Translations under genes and position numbers: made by a program | DNA from: Gammaproteobacteria bacterium | GTDB taxonomy: Bacteria; Pseudomonadota; Gammaproteobacteria; Ga0077536 | Reading direction: 5' to 3' | NCBI GenBank assembly: GCA_024234975.1 | Contig: JACKNH010000011.1 | Span: 1-64,000, forward strand | Length of the DNA: 64,000 nucleotides | Notes under the pieces: model-generated | What the model saw: only the letters and a program-made list of their open reading frames with translations | What the model was told of the DNA's origin: nothing | The model's database searches: none | In this document: positions 42,798-53,200 of the stretch, piece by piece | Position numbering within the stretch: position 1 is the stretch's first letter | Layout of the letters: each line of letters opens with the position of its first letter

Positions 42798-43541
42798 ATG
42801 TTGAAGGTATTCATCGGATACGACCCAAGGGAAGCGGTCGCCTATCACGCATTGGTACAGAGCATCGTCGAAACATCATCGATGCCGGTATCAATCACGC
42901 CGTTGGCGCTGCAACATCTGGAAGCCGTTCTGACGCGCCCGCGTGATCCCTTGCAGTCGACGGATTTTGCATTCTCGCGCTTCCTTGTACCGTACCTGTG
43001 CGACTACAAGGGCTGGGCGATATTCATGGACTGCGACATGATTGTGACTCGCGACCTTGCGGCGATCTGGGAATTGAAGGATGACTCGTTTGCCGTGCAG
43101 GTCGTGAAGCATGCGCATAAGCCGGCAGAGTCGCACAAGTTTCTGGGTCAGCCGCAAACCAGGTACGAAAAGAAGAACTGGTCCAGCGTGATGTTGTTCA
43201 ATAACGCACGCTGCACTGCATTGACGCCAGACTACGTCAATCAGGCCAGCGGTCTGGAGCTACACCAGTTCAAATGGCTGGCGCATGACGGCGAGATCGG
43301 TTCGCTGCCGCCAGGATGCAATCATCTGGTGGGCTACGACGAGCATTCCGAGATGATCAGCGTCCTGCATTACACCACCGGTGGTCCGTACTTCGAGAAG
43401 TATCGCGACACGGAATACGCGGATATCTGGTTCGACGTCTGGAGCAGGGCGGCCTATGCCCAACAGCAGAATCAACCCGACGGCGGCCCGCACGAAAACT
43501 ACGAAGGTCAAAAGCATGAAGACAGAAAGTTACGCGCCTAG
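42798..43541 (+). CDS. Glycosyltransferase with DxD motif (GT8-like)
   Basis: A 247-aa protein with GGGA before the ATG. The start LKVFIGYDPREAVAYHALVQSI and the metal-binding WAIFMDCDMIV (D-C-D) with KKNWSSVMLFNN and VLHYTTGGPYF are typical of a group of bacterial GT-A fold transferases annotated as GT8-like or LPS glycosyltransferases. It would add a sugar in polysaccharide or glycoprotein synthesis. The final 30 residues are Gln/His/Glu-rich and probably disordered. The next gene starts inside its last 26 bases. Confidence 0.78.
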   Translation: MLKVFIGYDPREAVAYHALVQSIVETSSMPVSITPLALQHLEAVLTRPRDPLQSTDFAFSRFLVPYLCDYKGWAIFMDCDMIVTRDLAAIWELKDDSFAVQVVKHAHKPAESHKFLGQPQTRYEKKNWSSVMLFNNARCTALTPDYVNQASGLELHQFKWLAHDGEIGSLPPGCNHLVGYDEHSEMISVLHYTTGGPYFEKYRDTEYADIWFDVWSRAAYAQQQNQPDGGPHENYEGQKHEDRKLRA

Positions 43542-45432
43542 CAGCCCACTGCCCTTCGGTGCCCTGAGCGAGGCGGATCGCGCGCGCCTGGACGAACGTC
43601 TGGAAATTGCCTGGCGCATGGTACAGGACGGCGACACCGACCAGGGCCTTGAAGAATACGAGCAAATCTGTGATGAGTTTCCGACGTCGGCGGACGCGCA
43701 CAACCTGCTGGGGATGACGCTTTTGAGCGAAGAGCGTTTCGACGAGGCGGAACGTGCGCTCTCGAGAAGTCTGGGAATCAACCCGACCCGGGCCGACGCC
43801 TGGTACAACCGTGGCGTGGCGAACGAGGCGAGGAAGAACACCAACCAGGCGTTGATCGACTACAACCAGGCACTGCGTTTGACGCCGGAATTCCTTGAAG
43901 CGGGATTCCAGCTTTGCAGATTACTGGCACGCTATCGCCGATTCGACGATGCCTACAACGTGGCGTTGAACACCGGGGCCAGGCTGGCGGGCGCGAACAA
44001 TCCTCACCATGCACTGGTGCTGTTGCGCGAGGCGGCGGGATGGAAGCCTGAGGCAGCCGCCGTCAATCATGGGCTAGGCCAATGTTACCTTGTGCAGGGC
44101 CGCCTGTTCGACGCCCAGCTGTTCCTGCGCAGGGCGCTGGCCAGCGAACCGGAACGTCTTGAAGCGAGGAATCTGCTCGGTCTTGCGTTGTACCACGACG
44201 GAAAGATCGGCGAGGCTATCAAGGAATTTGAAACGCTGCTGAAAGACCAGCCGATCCATCCCTACGCCCGTAATAATCTGGGTAACTGCCATTCGCGTCT
44301 GGGCGACTACCGTGAATCGATCAAGCAGTACCGGTTCGCGATTAACCAGATGTCGCTCTACAAGGAAGCGCATATCAACCTGATTCAGGATCTGCACGCC
44401 AGTGGTCAGCTTGACGAGGCTGAGCGGATGTGCGAAGAGGCGCTGAGCCTGTGGCCGGATTTGGCATTGGCACATTCCACTGCGGCGTGGTTGCTGCTCG
44501 CACGGGGCGAGTACACGCGAGGCTGGCGCGAGTTTGAATGGCGGGTGCCGGCAACGCACCAGGGTCGCTACCTGGGTGACCCGCGAAATCCCGAGCAACC
44601 GCTGCCACGACCGTCATCGTTGTCGTTGAACGATCTGAACGACAGCCGGGTGTTGCTGCTTGGGTCGGGCGGCCTGGGCACCGAGCTGTTTTTCATGCGA
44701 TTCGTGCCGCAACTTCGCGCGGCCGGCTGCACCTGGATCGGTTATGCGACCTCGCCGCGTATGGCACAGCTGTTGAACGAACACGAGGCATTTGATGCCA
44801 TCCTCTCACCTGAGCAAGCAGCGAATGCGCAGTTTGACCATGCATTTGCCATAGGTGATCTTCCCCTGGTGTTGGGGCATCGCAACGGCGAGTCGCTGGG
44901 TGAACCGTTAACGCTGACGCCCTCGGCAGCGGCGGTCAATGAAATGCAGAACCGCCTTTCGGCCGCCGGTCCCGGACCTTACCTTGCATTGACGTGGGAA
45001 TCCGGGCTTGCAGCTGACGGTCCGCGTCGTAAGCGGGTTTCACCCGATGCGCTGGGCAAGGCCGTGCGCAACTGGCCGGGTACGCTGGTATCGGTGCAAC
45101 GGCAACCCGCGGCCGACGATTATCGAGCCCTGATTGGTGGGGCTGAGAGGGACGTTGCCGACTTTTCCGATGTCAATGACGACTTGCCGCAGGCACTCGC
45201 CTTGATGGGCCTGGTGGACGAGTACGTCGGCGTCAGTAATACCAACGTCTATCTTGCCCTGGCACAACCCAGGGTCACCCCGCGCGTACTGGTCAAACAA
45301 CCCGCGGAATGGCGCTGGACCGCGTCTGAAGGCGGCGCCTCACCCTGGTATCCCTCGGCGCACCTTTATACCGAACATCATGCAAAAGGCTGGGGACCCG
45401 CACTTGCTGCACTGGCAAATGACCTGCAGTGA
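43516..45432 (+). CDS. TPR protein fused to GT9-like glycosyltransferase domain
   Basis: 638 aa from the ATG at 43516; longer in-frame starts lie in the preceding glycosyltransferase gene. Residues about 15-340 are eight or so TPR units (DGDTDQGLEEYEQICDEFPTSADAHNLLGMTLL; RADAWYNRGVANEARKNTNQALIDYNQALRL; EAHINLIQDLHASGQLDEAERMCEEALSL). Residues about 375-638 form a glycosyltransferase-9/heptosyltransferase-like fold: VLLLGSGGLGTELFFMRFVPQL, the DAILSPEQAA strand, and GLVDEYVGVSNTNVYLALAQPRV. TPR-GT fusions of this kind occur in exopolysaccharide clusters and protein O-glycosylation systems; the acceptor is unknown. Confidence 0.78.
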   Translation: MKTESYAPSSPLPFGALSEADRARLDERLEIAWRMVQDGDTDQGLEEYEQICDEFPTSADAHNLLGMTLLSEERFDEAERALSRSLGINPTRADAWYNRGVANEARKNTNQALIDYNQALRLTPEFLEAGFQLCRLLARYRRFDDAYNVALNTGARLAGANNPHHALVLLREAAGWKPEAAAVNHGLGQCYLVQGRLFDAQLFLRRALASEPERLEARNLLGLALYHDGKIGEAIKEFETLLKDQPIHPYARNNLGNCHSRLGDYRESIKQYRFAINQMSLYKEAHINLIQDLHASGQLDEAERMCEEALSLWPDLALAHSTAAWLLLARGEYTRGWREFEWRVPATHQGRYLGDPRNPEQPLPRPSSLSLNDLNDSRVLLLGSGGLGTELFFMRFVPQLRAAGCTWIGYATSPRMAQLLNEHEAFDAILSPEQAANAQFDHAFAIGDLPLVLGHRNGESLGEPLTLTPSAAAVNEMQNRLSAAGPGPYLALTWESGLAADGPRRKRVSPDALGKAVRNWPGTLVSVQRQPAADDYRALIGGAERDVADFSDVNDDLPQALALMGLVDEYVGVSNTNVYLALAQPRVTPRVLVKQPAEWRWTASEGGASPWYPSAHLYTEHHAKGWGPALAALANDLQ

Positions 45433-45774
45433 CGCGCTCGCCCAGCCCCGCCACGATTCACGTCTGAATTTCCCGCCAGCATGCCGTCCAGGCGTGCTTT
45501 GTGAATTGTATTCAATACATCTCGCCGCAACGAAACGGTAAGACAACTCAAATCATACGGTAATCAAGCGAAGGCATAGTGCTCGCACGTAGGAGGGGCT
45601 GGGATGCAGTGCGGCATCAAAGAGCACGGCAACCTGCAACCGAAACCTATCGCGAAGCCCTGTGGAACACGTAAGCCGTCGGTGGCACTACCAAATCGAC
45701 GCCGTACTGGTTGGCCACTTCTTCGCAAAACTGAAGTACCACCCACGTAGGCCAATTGCAGGAGATTTGAGCAA
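45433..45774. other. Upstream region of a CTERM gene
   Basis: 342 bases. The only element worth naming is a sigma-54-like site at 45712-45727. A terminator for the preceding gene is not visible. Short open frames exist on both strands without good starts. Confidence 0.4.
45712..45727 (+). promoter_or_regulatory. Possible sigma-54 (-24/-12) promoter
   Basis: TGGCCACTTCTTCGCA has the essential GG and GC dinucleotides at the exact sigma-54 spacing (ten bases between them) and agrees at most other consensus positions (TGGCACG-N4-TTGCA). The start site would be near 45738, with a 37-base leader to the ATG at 45775. RpoN-dependent control of exosortase-substrate genes is established in some organisms (PrsK/PrsR). 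One of many chance matches is possible. Confidence 0.3.
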
Positions 45775-46563
45775 ATGAAAATTCGTTATCTGACAACCGC
45801 CGCGGTCGCGCTGATGGCTGGCAGCCATGCCTTCGCTATCGACACCGGCTTGCAGTCGCCGCTGGGCGACGTCGTACTGACGGCACGCAACGTGCTGACC
45901 AGTTCCAGCCCGGAGACCTTGATCTGGGATCTCAGTAACGGCGCCAGCGACCTGACCGTTTCTGACTTTCTCAGCGGCGCAGCCGGTTCCTTCACCCTCA
46001 GCAATCCACAGGTTGCCAGCTGGGTCAACGCAAACATTGGCGAAGGCCCGATTTCATTCAATATCATCGCCGGTATTAGCGGCATTCCCGACCTTGTCGA
46101 TTACCTGCCAGACCCGAACAGCGGCGGTTTGTCGACGGTTGACGGCGTCCAGAATGTCATCAGTGGCGCCGACCTGTCGTCTTCGCAGAACGAAGTGTTC
46201 AACCGTCTGACCGACATCAACTTTGCCGGCTCTGATAACAACGTCATCACCGTTGGACCTTCCAATGCGGCGTTCTTCAAAGCTGCAGGCCTGTTCGGCA
46301 ACCCGGACATCAACGGTGAAGTCGGTGGCAGCGCAATCAACTTCTACTACTCGAAGTTCCAGTTTGACTGCTGCAACTACCAGTACGGCGCCTTTGATCA
46401 GGCGAGCTATGACAGTGAAGTCACCTACCTCGGCTCGTTCCAGTTCCTCGCCAATGGCGACCTGCAGTTCACCTCCGCCAGCCCGGTACCGGTACCGGCT
46501 GCCGTGTGGCTGTTCGGCAGCGCCATGGCTGGCGTATTCGGCCTTCGTCGCCGCGTCGCCTGA
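45775..46563 (+). CDS. Secreted protein with VPVPA-type CTERM tail
   Basis: A 262-aa protein with AGGAGA upstream. Signal peptide to about residue 22 (GSHAFA-IDTG); the exported part is Asn/Gly/Ser-rich with a Cys-Cys pair (QFDCCNYQYG). The C-terminus SPVPVPAAVWLFGSAMAGVFGLRRR is the most canonical sorting tail in the window (VPVPAAVWLF, hydrophobic helix, Arg cluster), as in PEP-CTERM/VPLPA-CTERM proteins. It is the first gene of the surface-protein region that leads to the two-partner secretion genes and is separated from the next gene by a strong hairpin. Function unknown. Confidence 0.75.
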   Translation: MKIRYLTTAAVALMAGSHAFAIDTGLQSPLGDVVLTARNVLTSSSPETLIWDLSNGASDLTVSDFLSGAAGSFTLSNPQVASWVNANIGEGPISFNIIAGISGIPDLVDYLPDPNSGGLSTVDGVQNVISGADLSSSQNEVFNRLTDINFAGSDNNVITVGPSNAAFFKAAGLFGNPDINGEVGGSAINFYYSKFQFDCCNYQYGAFDQASYDSEVTYLGSFQFLANGDLQFTSASPVPVPAAVWLFGSAMAGVFGLRRRVA

Positions 46564-46571
46564 TTTAGTGC

Positions 46572-46600
46572 CGCGAGCCCGACACTGCGTCGGGCTCGCG
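46572..46600 (+). terminator. GC-rich hairpin between CTERM and PstS-like genes
   Basis: A perfect 12-bp stem (CGCGAGCCCGAC and GTCGGGCTCGCG) with a 5-base loop follows the CTERM stop by eight bases. No T-run follows, so it may be an attenuator or mRNA-stabilising hairpin rather than a classical terminator. Confidence 0.6.
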
Positions 46601-46642
46601 CTTCAGGACAGGACCCAACTCACCCTTTAGGAGATAAGAGTA

Positions 46643-48478
46643 ATGAATTCCCGCAATATCATGATGCTGAAACGCTCCGCGCTTTCAGTCGCCATTGCAA
46701 CGGTATGCACCAATGCCTTCGCTATCGGCGATGTCGTTGGTACCGACACGGACTTCCGCATTGTCATCGGCGGCGCCACCGCGACCGAAGACACGCTGAA
46801 GACCCAGATTATCAACAACGTCTGTGACGACGTTAACCCGGTTGACCTGTATACCGACGGTACACATTTCAACATCGCCTGCACGGTCGACGCTTCGGTT
46901 GACGCGGCCACCCCCACGGTCACGTTCCAGAAGAACGGCGGCGGTTCCTCGCAGGGCGTGCTCGCAGTCGAAACTGCAGACGAGGTTGTACTGTTGAATA
47001 CGGGCTGCGCCACTGCCGGCACCACAAAGACGGCCGGTGCAGGCCGCTCCTATACCGAACACACCGGCTGTGCCGGCACCAACGAAACGTTCGCGCCTGA
47101 CTACGGCATCTCCGATATCGAACCGGCTTCCTTCACCGGCCCGCTGGGCGACTTCCAGCTCGGCAGCTACGACGGCGGCCTGCTGGCGGCTGAAACGGCT
47201 TCGCTGCCATTCGGTATTGTCGTCACCTACCAGTTGTATCAGGCGCTGCAGGCAGCGCAGTTTCCTGCAGGTAGCTCATGCAGCCCGGCCGTGGTCAACG
47301 CCGGTATCGATGACGTCGGTTACAAGACGATCGCCGGTGCCGTCATCAACAATGCAGTCCCTGGCGCTTTTCCTGGCAATGGCATCAACGATGCATATGA
47401 AACGTTCGATACGGATACCGCCCAGCCGGTTACGATTGACCTGACCGAAACCGGTACCTCCTATGACACAGTACTCGGTACTGGCGCCGCCGGTGCGGTG
47501 AACTGGTATGTCGACGAGACAGAAGCCGCTACCGGTTTTGGTGATCGTCCGCATCGTCATGGCGACACCGCCGAATGTATGCCGACGCTCTCACGTACTG
47601 AAATCCAGTCGATCATGACGGGCCGTCTCACAACCTGGGCCGACCTGAAGACCCAGAATGGCGCCAGCAACCTGGTGGCTGATGCCACGGGTAAGGCCTG
47701 GGGTACGGCCGGTCCTGCTTCGTTGAAGGACAAGGTCACCATGTGCCGCCGTGTCAAGGGTTCCGGTACGCATGGCACGATCTCCATCTCGCTGCTGCGC
47801 ACGACTTGCGGCCGCGCCAGCTCGACCATGCCGGAATTCCCGTCCACGGGCAACATGTCAATCTACCAGACGACCAGCTCCAACGGTCTGGGCGAGTGCC
47901 TGGATGACCTGGCTACGGGTCACAACAACGAAACCACCGCTGTGGCGCTGGGTGCTGATGGCCGGGGTGGCAACATCCCCGAAATCGCGACCCTGCGCGC
48001 ATGGGCTATCGGTTACCAGTCGTTGGAAAAGAACTACGACCTGGAAGAAGGCTATCGCTTCATCAAGATTGATGGTGTTGCCGGTACGCTGGAAAACTTT
48101 GTCGCGGGTGACTACCGCGTGTTCGGAACCACGACCTTCAACCGTCGTGCGGATAACACCTACACCACCGCTGATGCTCAGGGCGCCAACGCGCTCGCCG
48201 CTTCAATCTACAACAAGCTGGCAGTTAACCTGGGCGATGCATCGTCGCTCAAGGTTACCAACGCTGCATTCGTCCATCCGTTCGGCTACAGCGGCTTTGC
48301 CGGTAACCCGAAAACGGCTGGTGGCGTGAACATCCTGCCGGTGCTGCCGTACGACCCGATCAACGATGACCCGATCGCGACCATCTCTCATACGAATCCG
48401 AACGATGGCACTACCGATACCTGCTACGGCCCGATCGGTCGCCGTGACAGCGCCGGTACCAGGTTGATTGTTGATTAA
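46643..48478 (+). CDS. Large secreted PstS-like periplasmic-binding-fold protein
   Basis: A 611-aa protein with AGGAGATAAGAG before the ATG and a signal peptide cleaved near NAFA-IGDV. The opening DFRIVIGGATATEDTLKTQII and later LSRTEIQSIMTGRLTTWADL and CRRVKGSGTHGTISISLL match PstS/PBP-like phosphate-binding signatures (start strand, eI..If.G...W and the SGT loop). It is far longer than PstS (about 330 aa), with Cys-rich and Gly/Thr-rich insertions. No ABC-transporter genes are near. It sits next to the two-partner secretion operon and is followed by a good terminator, so it is probably expressed separately. A surface or extracellular role is inferred. Confidence 0.65.
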   Translation: MNSRNIMMLKRSALSVAIATVCTNAFAIGDVVGTDTDFRIVIGGATATEDTLKTQIINNVCDDVNPVDLYTDGTHFNIACTVDASVDAATPTVTFQKNGGGSSQGVLAVETADEVVLLNTGCATAGTTKTAGAGRSYTEHTGCAGTNETFAPDYGISDIEPASFTGPLGDFQLGSYDGGLLAAETASLPFGIVVTYQLYQALQAAQFPAGSSCSPAVVNAGIDDVGYKTIAGAVINNAVPGAFPGNGINDAYETFDTDTAQPVTIDLTETGTSYDTVLGTGAAGAVNWYVDETEAATGFGDRPHRHGDTAECMPTLSRTEIQSIMTGRLTTWADLKTQNGASNLVADATGKAWGTAGPASLKDKVTMCRRVKGSGTHGTISISLLRTTCGRASSTMPEFPSTGNMSIYQTTSSNGLGECLDDLATGHNNETTAVALGADGRGGNIPEIATLRAWAIGYQSLEKNYDLEEGYRFIKIDGVAGTLENFVAGDYRVFGTTTFNRRADNTYTTADAQGANALAASIYNKLAVNLGDASSLKVTNAAFVHPFGYSGFAGNPKTAGGVNILPVLPYDPINDDPIATISHTNPNDGTTDTCYGPIGRRDSAGTRLIVD

Positions 48479-48510
48479 TCTGTACCTGCACCGCTGTAAG
48501 TCTGTAGCAA

Positions 48511-48537
48511 AACGCCAGCCCCTTGTGGGCTGGCGTT
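48511..48537 (+). terminator. Rho-independent terminator
   Basis: An 11-bp perfect stem AACGCCAGCCC / GGGCTGGCGTT with a CTTGT loop is followed by CCCTTTTG. It lies 33 bases after the stop of the PstS-like gene and 34 bases before the tpsB start, separating the two units. Confidence 0.85.
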
Positions 48538-48571
48538 CCCTTTTGTCAGCCCAGAACTTTTGTCCCAGCAA

Positions 48572-50281
48572 ATGATTGGTCGAGATATCGTGAACCGGCG
48601 CTTCGAATCCCACTGGCTGTTGCTTGTGTTTCTGCTATTGGCGCAGATCTCTCGCGCCGCCATCGACAATGGCGAGGATGCTGCCGTCGATCCCGCCACG
48701 CCGATGGACCCGGAAATGGCCATGCAGGAGCCTGACGAAGCCAGATTCGACATCTGGGAGTTCGAGGTCGATGGCGCAAATCTCGTTGCGCAGACGGAGA
48801 TTGAACGGGCGGTCTACGGATCACTTGGTCCGCAACGCAGCTATGCCGACGTCGAACGTGCTGCACAGAACATAGAAACGCTTTACCGCGATGCCGGCTA
48901 CGGCGCGACGGTATTCGTGAACATCCCCGAACAGGACATCAGCGAAGGTCTTGTCCGACTGGATGTCATTGAGGGCAAGGTCGATCGTCTGCGGGTGACC
49001 GGCTCGCGCTATTTCGATATCGACCGGATTAAAAGCAAGGTTCCGGCGCTGGCCGAAGGTGAAGTCCCGAACCTGCCGGCGATGCAGGAGCAATTGCTGG
49101 CGTTGAACTCGGCGACTGGCAATCGGCGCATTGCGCCGGTCATGCGGCCGGGGCGCCGCCAGGGCACCGTTGAGGTAGAGCTCGAGGTCGAGGACAAGCT
49201 GCCGGTACACGGCTCGGTCGAGGTCAATAACCAGTATACGAGTGCGACGACAAAGACCCGCGTCGCTGGCGAACTGCGCTACGAAAATCTGTGGCAACGC
49301 GAACACAGCCTGGGGGTGTCATTCCAGTTGACCCCTGAGGCGCCGGAAGAGGTTCGTGTGCTGTCATCCACCTATGTATTCCGTCCAGGCTTGCATGACT
49401 GGATCGCTGCGGTATATGGCGTTTTATCCGACAGCGAGATTTCGGTATTGGCTGGCGGCGGTGCTGGCGATATTGGCGTGCTGGGCAAGGGCTACGTCGT
49501 CGGTGGCAGGCTGATCAATCCACTGCCGTCATTTGACGGAGTCTTTCACAACCTGACCGTGGGATTCGATTACAAGGATTTTGACGACGAAATTGCCTTA
49601 ACCGCGACTGACGAAAGCATCTTCAACCCGATCAGCTATGTGAAGTTTGTCGCTGGTTGGGGAGGATTCAAGCGCTGGGACAGCACACGGTTGAATTTCA
49701 ATGTCGATGCGAACTTCAGTGTCCGCGGCCTGGGCAACGACGAGTTTGTGGATGTCGCCGGCGCGCCGGTAGCTGAGTTTGCCAACAAGCGCGCCGGCGC
49801 GAAATCGAATTTCATGTATCTGCGCGGATCCGGCAGCCTGGAGCACGACCTCACGCAGGGCGGGCGAATGGTTCTGAAGCTGGATGGTCAGTTGGCTACC
49901 GCGCCACTGATCAGCAACGAGCAGTTTGCGCTAGGCGGGATCAACGGTTCGCGCGGCTATTCCGAATCCCAGGTGTTGGGGGATAACGCATTGCGGCTGA
50001 GACTGGAGCTTCAATCTCCCTCGCTGCACGGTCGACTCCCAGGTGACTTCGCGCGTGAAGTGCGTGTGCTCGGATTCTTCGATGCGGCTTACGGTGAATT
50101 GATCAATCCGCTGCCCGATGATCTGGCCCATTTTCGTGTCATCGGCACCGGACTCGGATTACGGACAGTCCTGTTCGATGGATTGACCTCGGAACTGTTG
50201 TGGGCCATCGCCTTGACTGAAAACGGCGACATCGACGCCGGTGATTCACGAATCCATTACCTGTTGCGCTATGCGTTCTGA
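48572..50281 (+). CDS. TpsB-type two-partner secretion transporter (ShlB/FhaC family)
   Basis: 569 aa from the ATG at 48572; no strong ribosome site is seen and a GTG at 48590 is an alternative. A hydrophobic signal (WLLLVFLLLAQISRA) is followed by a POTRA domain (FEVDGANLVAQTEIERAVYGSLGPQRSYADVERAAQNIETLYRDAGYGATVFVNIPEQDISEGLVRLDVIEGKVDRL), a linker and a 16-stranded barrel (about residues 200-569) with the L6 motif G-S-R-G-Y and a terminal aromatic Phe for BAM insertion. It exports the giant partner protein whose gene overlaps its end by 11 bases. Confidence 0.9.
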   Translation: MIGRDIVNRRFESHWLLLVFLLLAQISRAAIDNGEDAAVDPATPMDPEMAMQEPDEARFDIWEFEVDGANLVAQTEIERAVYGSLGPQRSYADVERAAQNIETLYRDAGYGATVFVNIPEQDISEGLVRLDVIEGKVDRLRVTGSRYFDIDRIKSKVPALAEGEVPNLPAMQEQLLALNSATGNRRIAPVMRPGRRQGTVEVELEVEDKLPVHGSVEVNNQYTSATTKTRVAGELRYENLWQREHSLGVSFQLTPEAPEEVRVLSSTYVFRPGLHDWIAAVYGVLSDSEISVLAGGGAGDIGVLGKGYVVGGRLINPLPSFDGVFHNLTVGFDYKDFDDEIALTATDESIFNPISYVKFVAGWGGFKRWDSTRLNFNVDANFSVRGLGNDEFVDVAGAPVAEFANKRAGAKSNFMYLRGSGSLEHDLTQGGRMVLKLDGQLATAPLISNEQFALGGINGSRGYSESQVLGDNALRLRLELQSPSLHGRLPGDFAREVRVLGFFDAAYGELINPLPDDLAHFRVIGTGLGLRTVLFDGLTSELLWAIALTENGDIDAGDSRIHYLLRYAF

Positions 50282-53200
50282 TCCCTTGAGACATCCCGCA
50301 AAACCCGTCCGTTGGATGCCGGTGTTCCGGCCATTGGCGGCGGCAGTCGCCATCGCACTGGCAATGCCGGGACAGCAGGCCGCTGCGGAACTCCCTGTTC
50401 CATGCGACCCGTGCACCTTGAATGACGTTGCTGTTCGATGGGCGAACACGGCCAGTCAGGCGGCACCGCAAATCAGCGCCGATGGCCACGAGATGACCAT
50501 TGAACAGGTGTTGGACCGCCAGATCTACAACTGGCGTACGTTCAATATCGGCGCCGAAGACTCCGTGGTGTTCCACCAGCCATCGTCCACCTCGGTGGCG
50601 CTGAATCGCGTACTGGACCCGGCGCAACGGGTGTCTGAAATCGCGGGCAATCTGCAGGCCAATGGACAGGTTTACCTGATCAACCCCAACGGTGTCGTGT
50701 TCAAGGGCGATGCTCGCGTAGACGTCAACTCGCTGCTGGCTTCATCACTGGCACTGAACGACGAAGTCGACGGCTTGTTTGAAGAAGCCGGACTGTTCGG
50801 GGTGTTGGCGCAGCAGATCGCATCGCAGAACATTGCCGCGCTTGTCGCAGACGGAGCGGCGGAGCCGGGTGACATCATCGTTGAACCGGGAGTTGTGATC
50901 GATGCTGGCGAAAACGGCCGCATCATCCTGGTCGGTGGAAATATCGAGAATGCGGGTGCGTTGCATGTTTCAGGACCCGGCGGCCAGGCGTTGCTGATTG
51001 CCGCCGAAGACCGTGTTTACTTCTTCCAGGACGACAATTTGCGCGGTATCGGCGTGGAAGTGGGCACTGGCGGTGCTGCACGCAACCTTGGCCAGATAAT
51101 CGCTGGTACCGGCAATGTCACGATGGCCGGTCTGACCGTCAATCAGTCAGGGATCGTCCGGGCAACCACGACCGTCAGCGCCAATGGCACCATCCGCTTG
51201 CAGGCGCGCGATGGCGCTTTCCCGAATCGAAGTATTGCCTCACCGGGTGCTTTGCAACTTGCGATAGACCGCGAGGAAATCGCCAGCCGCAGTGGCACGG
51301 TTGCGTTCGGCGAGGCCAGCGTCACGGAAGTCCTGCCGGACCTGGCGTCGACTGAAAAAACGGTCGATGACCAACCGTCACTTGTTTCGCGCGTGGAAGT
51401 CCGCGGCGAGTCGATCACCGTCGGCGACGACGCGGTCATCCGTGTTCCCGGTGGCGAAGTTGAAATGTTGGCTGCCGAAACGCCGGGCAATCTTCGCTCC
51501 AGTCTTGCCACGGTAGCCAGTGGGACGATAGTTGTCGGCGCCAATGCGACAATCGATGTTGCCGGGTCCCAAGGCGTTGCGATTGCCGCGGATCGCTCGT
51601 TGCAGCAACTGCAGGTGCGAAAGAACGAACTGGCCGGGTCGCCGGTGAACCGCGATGGCCCGTTGTTTGGTGCGACGATCACTTTCGATATCCGTAACCC
51701 GCCTGAGGTGGTTGATGTATCGGGCGTGCTTTCATCGCTTGGCCGGACGGTGGGAGAACGTCTGTCCCCCGGGGGCACAGTGACACTGCTGGCCGGCGCA
51801 CAGGTGACAGTCGAAACCGGCGCCGTCATCGATATTTCCGGAGGCTCAATCAACTATTCACCGGCGGCTGGAACAACCACCAAGGTGATCGTCGATGGTC
51901 AGGTCATGGACATTGCTGATGTGCCTGCTGATGCGACCATCGAGCGCGTTCTGGCGGCGGACAATGCAACAGATCCAAAGTGGGGCTTTGACCTGAACTT
52001 CGCAGTCCCCGGGGCCGCGGCGCTGTATCGCCCGGGGTACGTAGAAGGAAAGGATGCCGGGCAACTGGTTGTAGGTTCACTCGATTCCCAACGTCCTGTC
52101 ACGATCTTCAATCCCGATGACCTCATCGTGGATGTCAATCTGGCCGGAACCGTCGCGGCCCGGACGATTGTCGGGGAATTTCAACGCGGCCAGTCCGGCG
52201 CGATTGGCGGCTTTCAGCGTCCAGCGGACGAATTGCCGGGGCTGGGTACTGTTGTTGTCGCAGCTTATAGCGGTGATGCGCAACTACGCAACGGAGCGCT
52301 GTCCATCGACGGGGACATCATCAAGCTTCCTGATCTGGTCAATCTCGAACTCGACGTAACCTCGTTTGTGATTCCGGCCGGGGTCATGATCGAAATGCCT
52401 GATGCGCTGCTCGATGTCCGGGCCGAGACAGACATCAGTATTGCCGGGACGATCAGCGGCGCCAACGCCACGCTGGCCTTTGCGGCCGGTACCGGCTTTG
52501 TACTGGCGTCCGGTGCGGAGATCGATCTTCAAGGCCAATGGGTCAACGATCTTGCATTTGTGAACCCGGGCGCAACCGACGCGCCGCTTCTGATCGACGG
52601 CGGCAGCGTAGAGATTTCAGCACTCACAGTGACCCTGGCAGCGGGGTCCTTGATTGATGTCGGCGGTGGTGGCCAGCTGACCGATTCCGGCAGGCTCGTC
52701 GCGGGCGATGGTGGGGACATCTCGATCGCGGACAGATCCGCGCTCGATGCGCCACTGGGTCTGGTGCTTGCAGGTGATTTAGGCGGATTCGTGCTGCCGG
52801 ATGGCGGCGTTGACTCAAGCCTGTCGATCACGACACGCGACATCGTACTGGCCGGAACTTCGGCGATTGCAGCCGACGATGAAACCTTGGCGTTGGGGTC
52901 TTCATTCTTCACTGCCAACGGGTTTACTGATATTGCATTGGTCAGCCACCTCGCGCTGAGTGTGGAGGACAATTTCAATCTCTTGTTTGTGCCGCACTAT
53001 CGGGTGCCCGAGGCGGCGTCACTATCGGCGATTGCCGGCTATCGCACGGCCAGTTATCACAGCGTGCCGTCCGGCACCGATATCGACGACTTTACGCGCA
53101 CCGGTTCGATACTGGAGCCCGACCGTCGGACTGCGCCGACGTTGACCCTCAGCGCTGTCCCGCCATTTTCGGTGTTGGAGCGGCGAGGGCTGGCTGATGT

